Shown: positions 6,756 to 9,625 of the stretch, piece by piece
How the letters are laid out: the number at the start of each line of letters is the position of its first letter
Position numbering within the stretch: position 1 is the first letter of the stretch
Assembly: GCA_947631215.1 (NCBI GenBank)
Contig: CANRKN010000078.1
Span: 1 to 9,625, forward strand
Origin: an uncultured Oscillospiraceae bacterium
GTDB lineage: Bacteria; Bacillota_A; Clostridia; Oscillospirales; Oscillospiraceae
Direction: 5' to 3'
Length of the DNA stretch: 9,625 nucleotides
Notes under the pieces: model-generated
The model's database searches: none
What the model saw: only the letters and a program-made list of their open reading frames with translations
Told to the model about the DNA's origin: nothing
Made by a program: the position numbers and the translations under genes

Positions 6756-7994
6756 TTATATGCGAAGATCCTGGGCCGTGGTGCCGGTGAGCTCACCCAC
6801 CGACTCCTCCAGGGTCTCCCCGATCCAGGGGTTGCCGCTGATGCGGTGCTGGGCCTGGGCCTCCCACAGGGAGCCGATGAGGATGTTGCTGAGCAGGAAC
6901 CCCTGGGGGGTGAAGCACCAGCGGCCGTTGAATTTCTTCGTCCAGCCGTCCTTTTCGTATTCCAGCAGCAACGCCTCAATGGGGGCGAAGTCGCTGCGGT
7001 AGACTTTCTTGTACTCCTCCTCGGATATGCCCCGGCTGCGGCGCATGCCCAGCATGAGGTATTCCGACGCCCTGTCCAGCTCGTCCAGCTTTTCGTACTC
7101 GTCCAGGATGTTCCCGTCCTGGGTCACGCCCTTGATATAGCCGTCTAGGTCCCGGATGAAGCTGTAGCGGGTATTGCCGATGCAGGAATGGGCCCCGGGG
7201 CCGAAGCCCAGGTAGTCATCCATGTCCCAGTACTTCATGTTGTGCCGGGAGGCCTTGCCCCGGCGGGCGAAGTTGGATACCTCATACTGCTGGTAGCCGT
7301 AGTGGTTCAAGGTCTCCACGGTGTAGAGGTACATATCCGCCTGGTCGTCGTCGGAGGGGATGACGGGGCTGTCCTTGTAGTCCCGGTACATGGGCGTGCC
7401 CTCCTCCAGTTTGAGCCCGTAGCAGCTGAGGTGGTCCGGCTCCAGGTCCAGCACCCGGGCCAATGTCTCCGCCCAGTCCCCCTTCGTCTGGTTGGGCAGG
7501 CCGTAGATGAGGTCCATGCTCAGATTATCGTACCCCGCGGCGCGGATGTTCTCCGTTGCCTTCTTCACCTGGGTGAAGTTGTGCCGCCGGCCGATGATCT
7601 TCAAAAGGTCGTCACTGGCGGACTGGACCCCCAGGGAGATGCGGTTCACGCCCTCCTTGCGCATGACGTCCAGGTCATGGCGCTTCACGCTGTCCGGGTT
7701 GCACTCCACGGTGACCTCGGCGGTCTTTAGCACCTTCGCCTCCCGCTTCAGGGCGTTGAAGATGGCGGCGATGCGCTTGCCCCCGAAGTAGCTGGGGGTG
7801 CCGCCGCCGAAGTAGATAGTGTCCACATAGTAGGGCGCCATGGTGCTGGCGGCCTCGTGGATGTGCTTTACGAGAGCGTCCTGGTACTTTCCCATGAGCT
7901 TGTCGCAGCCGGCCAGGGAGTAGAAGTCGCAGTAGCCGCACTTGGAGGCGCAGAAGGGTATGTGGATGTAAACGCCCAGGTGTCTGTCTTCCAT
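6756..7994 (-). CDS. hemW: Heme chaperone HemW (radical SAM, HemN-like)
   Basis: A 412-residue radical SAM protein. The motif HIPFCASKCGYCDF places the [4Fe-4S] ligands at C15, C19 and C22. GGGTPS at 63-68, VECNPDS at 97-102 and RISLGVQS at 118-125 are the usual SAM-binding and barrel landmarks, and the C-terminal 100 residues match the HemN C-terminal region (PQGFLLSNILIG). Homologues were long annotated as oxygen-independent coproporphyrinogen III oxidase; HemW lineage proteins bind heme and deliver it to membrane targets, and the compact length without an extended N-terminus fits HemW. I start at the ATG at 7994 (MEDRHLGVY), which has AAGGA about 7 nt upstream and begins just before the conserved domain. 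No hem biosynthesis gene is in the window. It is probably first or second in the operon hemW, vanW-like, metG. Confidence 0.92.
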   Translation of the reverse strand: MEDRHLGVYIHIPFCASKCGYCDFYSLAGCDKLMGKYQDALVKHIHEAASTMAPYYVDTIYFGGGTPSYFGGKRIAAIFNALKREAKVLKTAEVTVECNPDSVKRHDLDVMRKEGVNRISLGVQSASDDLLKIIGRRHNFTQVKKATENIRAAGYDNLSMDLIYGLPNQTKGDWAETLARVLDLEPDHLSCYGLKLEEGTPMYRDYKDSPVIPSDDDQADMYLYTVETLNHYGYQQYEVSNFARRGKASRHNMKYWDMDDYLGFGPGAHSCIGNTRYSFIRDLDGYIKGVTQDGNILDEYEKLDELDRASEYLMLGMRRSRGISEEEYKKVYRSDFAPIEALLLEYEKDGWTKKFNGRWCFTPQGFLLSNILIGSLWEAQAQHRISGNPWIGETLEESVGELTGTTAQDLRI

Positions 7995-8043
7995 AGTTTT
8001 GTTCCTTATCGTTTGGGGCCCGCACAGGAGGCTTTGCCAACCC

Positions 8044-8132
8044 GACGGGCGGCGAGAACCGGCAGTGCCCCGCACGCGGTTGGTGAGCGAAGCGAACTTT
8101 AGCGGGAGGGGCCCTGCCGGGCTCGTCCGCCC
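8044..8132 (+). repeat. Structured intergenic repeat element, copy B
   Basis: Second 89-nt copy of the element at 2689-2777. Outer stem GGGCGG (8047-8052)/CCGCCC (8127-8132) continues as CGAG (8053-8056)/CTCG (8122-8125). The inner stem is CCGGCAGTGCCCC (8059-8071) with GGGGCCCTGCCGG (8108-8120), with one T-C mismatch (8066/8113). The 30-nt core (8076-8105) is identical to copy A. It starts immediately after the stop codon of the leftward ATPase gene and ends 49 nt before the hemW start, filling most of a 138-bp gap. There is no T run, so it does not look like a terminator. Confidence 0.75.
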
Positions 8133-9587
8133 TTATACAGAGGAGGTTTTCTCGTCCTCAGCTTCTTCCAAAAAGTCCGCCTTCGTGAACCGGATCAAGT
8201 CCTCCTTGGTGGGGCTCTCCATGGCCGCCACCCGGTTGGCCTGGCGGACCACCATGTCCTCGAAGCGGTTGCGCACGTCCCGGCCGTTGCCGAAGTTCTC
8301 GTCCCGCCCCTCGTAGAGGGCGTTGAAGAACTCCTTGGCGTACTCCTCCGCCTCCTCATCCAGCTCGTAGCCGTTCTTTTTGCACTGGAGGTGGAAGATG
8401 GCGTTCAGCTCCTCGCCGTTGTAGTCGTCGAAGAAGATGTACTTGTTGAACCGGCTCTCCAGGCCCGGGTTGGAGTCCAGAAACTTCTCCATGGGCCCGG
8501 TGTAGCCCGCCACGATGACCACCAGCTCCTCCCGGTGGTCCTCCATGGCCTTCAGGATGGTCTCGATGGCCTCCCGGCCAAAGTCGTTCTCCCCGCCGCT
8601 GGAGAGGGAATAGGCCTCGTCGATGAAGAGCACTCCGCCCAATGCGGAGGATATGACCTCCTGGGTCTTGATGGCCGTCTGGCCCACGTAGCCCGCCACC
8701 AGGCCGGACCGGTCCACCTCGATGAGCTGGCCCTTGGTGAGCGCCCCGATGGCGGCGTACAGTCCCCCCACCAGCCGGGCCACGGTGGTCTTGCCGGTGC
8801 CGGGGTTGCCCATGAACACCATGTGCAGGCTCAGCGGCGGCACGGGCAGGTCCGCTTCTTTCCGCAGCTGACGGACCTTCACCAGGTTCATCATGCTCTT
8901 GATGTCCTTTTTTACCTGCTCCAGGCCCACCAGGGCGTCCAGCTCCGCCATGAGCTCATCCAGGTCCGGCTTCTCCGCCGGCGGTTCCCCGGCGGTCTTG
9001 TCGGCATTCCGGCCCTGGGCCTGTCCCGTCTGGCCCGCCGCCTGGGGCGGGTTCTTGTCCAGGAAGGAGGGCTGAGCGCTGGTGACGAAGTCCGCCGCCC
9101 GCAGGCCGGGCTTGCCCTTTTTGACCCCCGCGCCGTCGCACAGGGCGGAGAGCTTGTCCGCGCACTCGGTGATGTACTCAGCCTCGGCGTAGGTCACGTC
9201 GTCGTCCACAGCGGCGAGACACAGGAGGATGTTGGTCAGCATACGGATGAACACCCGGGAGAGGTCCGTGCCCTCCCGCGCGTCCCGCTCGGTGAGCTGC
9301 CAGTAGAAAAGCGGCGGCAGAAACTGCCCACTCTTGCCTACTTCGGTGGTCAGGGCCCACAAAAGCCATGTTGGCTGGGGCCGGCCCCTGGAATAGAGGG
9401 CGTTCACCGCTTGGGCATGGTCCTCCGTGAGGCATGCGCTGCGGGCAAAGAGCTGCAGCGCGCAATTGACGCAGAACTCATCCATCTGCTCCGCCAGGCC
9501 ACGGCCCGCGGCCCGGTAAAAGGCCTCCGTGTTGGCGACGTATGTTTTATGAAGCTCCTCCGGGGAGCGCTTCCACTGGGTAGGCAC
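8133..9587 (-). CDS. AAA+ ATPase of the SpoVK/CbbX type with an extra N-terminal helical domain
   Basis: A 484-residue protein. The C-terminal half (about 215-470) is a CbxX/CfqX-type AAA+ module. LDALVGLEQVKKDI opens it; Walker A is GNPGTGKT at 260-267, a pore-loop-like GYVGQT lies at 299-304, Walker B is VLFIDEA at 319-325, the SRF motif with arginine-finger candidate R379 follows, and sensor-2 motif GNGRDVRN lies at 433-440. The ATPase should form hexamers that remodel or unfold a protein partner. Residues 1-150 are predicted mostly helical with an acidic stretch (AAVDDDVTYAEAEYI, 125-139) loosely like TerB-type helices; I do not recognise it firmly. A Gln/Gly/Ala/Pro linker (about 178-205) joins the two. 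SpoVK itself is much shorter, so this is a fused relative of unknown substrate. Start is GTG at 9587 with GAGGAAG 6 nt upstream; the frame is open to the window edge but offers no better start. Confidence 0.88.
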   Translation of the reverse strand: MPTQWKRSPEELHKTYVANTEAFYRAAGRGLAEQMDEFCVNCALQLFARSACLTEDHAQAVNALYSRGRPQPTWLLWALTTEVGKSGQFLPPLFYWQLTERDAREGTDLSRVFIRMLTNILLCLAAVDDDVTYAEAEYITECADKLSALCDGAGVKKGKPGLRAADFVTSAQPSFLDKNPPQAAGQTGQAQGRNADKTAGEPPAEKPDLDELMAELDALVGLEQVKKDIKSMMNLVKVRQLRKEADLPVPPLSLHMVFMGNPGTGKTTVARLVGGLYAAIGALTKGQLIEVDRSGLVAGYVGQTAIKTQEVISSALGGVLFIDEAYSLSSGGENDFGREAIETILKAMEDHREELVVIVAGYTGPMEKFLDSNPGLESRFNKYIFFDDYNGEELNAIFHLQCKKNGYELDEEAEEYAKEFFNALYEGRDENFGNGRDVRNRFEDMVVRQANRVAAMESPTKEDLIRFTKADFLEEAEDEKTSSV

Positions 9588-9625
9588 GGTATGCTTCCTC
9601 TCTTCCCCGCGGCAGAATGGCCGCC

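Noticed and set aside
7995..8075. 27-codon upstream extension of hemW
   Set aside because: It would run into the repeat element, lacks a good ribosome binding site, and HemW proteins begin just before the HIPFC motif, as the ATG at 7994 gives.
8044..8132. Repeat element as an intrinsic terminator or an integron attC site
   Set aside because: No T run follows the stem on either strand, and the ends lack the GTT/AAC core sites and R/L box pairing expected of attC. Presence in two ordinary intergenic gaps without cassettes also argues against it.

Overview
The window looks like chromosomal DNA of a GC-rich, low-copy-repeat Firmicute, most plausibly a gut Clostridia (Oscillospirales-type) bacterium. 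This is an inference from strong AGGAGG-type ribosome binding sites, the GC-biased third codon positions, the BspA-like leucine-rich-repeat surface protein, the VanW-family wall protein and a class of AAA+ ATPase related to SpoVK/CbbX. No rRNA, tRNA, CRISPR array, transposase or phage gene was seen.

Left part (1-2633). A secreted LRR_5/BspA-like surface protein with a wall-binding-type repeat is transcribed leftward and runs off the window. A small XRE-family regulator is divergent from it. The 120-bp gap between them carries a well-formed leftward promoter (TTGATT-17-TATAAT) overlapped by an array of four TATCTG half-sites, so the regulator probably controls the surface protein and itself. 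A perfect consensus sigma-A promoter (TTGACA-17-TATAAT) then drives a GtrA-family membrane protein.

Right part (2634-9625). Four genes read leftward: an AAA+ ATPase with an extra N-terminal helical domain, the heme chaperone/radical SAM protein HemW, a membrane-anchored VanW-family protein with a Pro/Glu-rich tail, and methionyl-tRNA synthetase MetG with a C-terminal tRNA-binding domain. hemW, the vanW-like gene and metG are closely spaced (51 and 31 bp) and probably co-transcribed, ending at a bidirectional terminator shared with the convergent gtrA-like gene. The functions are housekeeping or cell-envelope and do not obviously form one pathway.

The most interesting signal is non-coding. 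An 89-nt element occurs twice, at 2689-2777 and 8044-8132, each time directly after a leftward gene's stop codon. The copies are about 85% identical, with a 30-nt invariant core enclosed by a long stem. Several differences between copies are compensatory base-pair changes, and G-U pairs occur only in the plus-strand sense. It is a candidate structured RNA or mobile intergenic repeat that I cannot assign to a known family.
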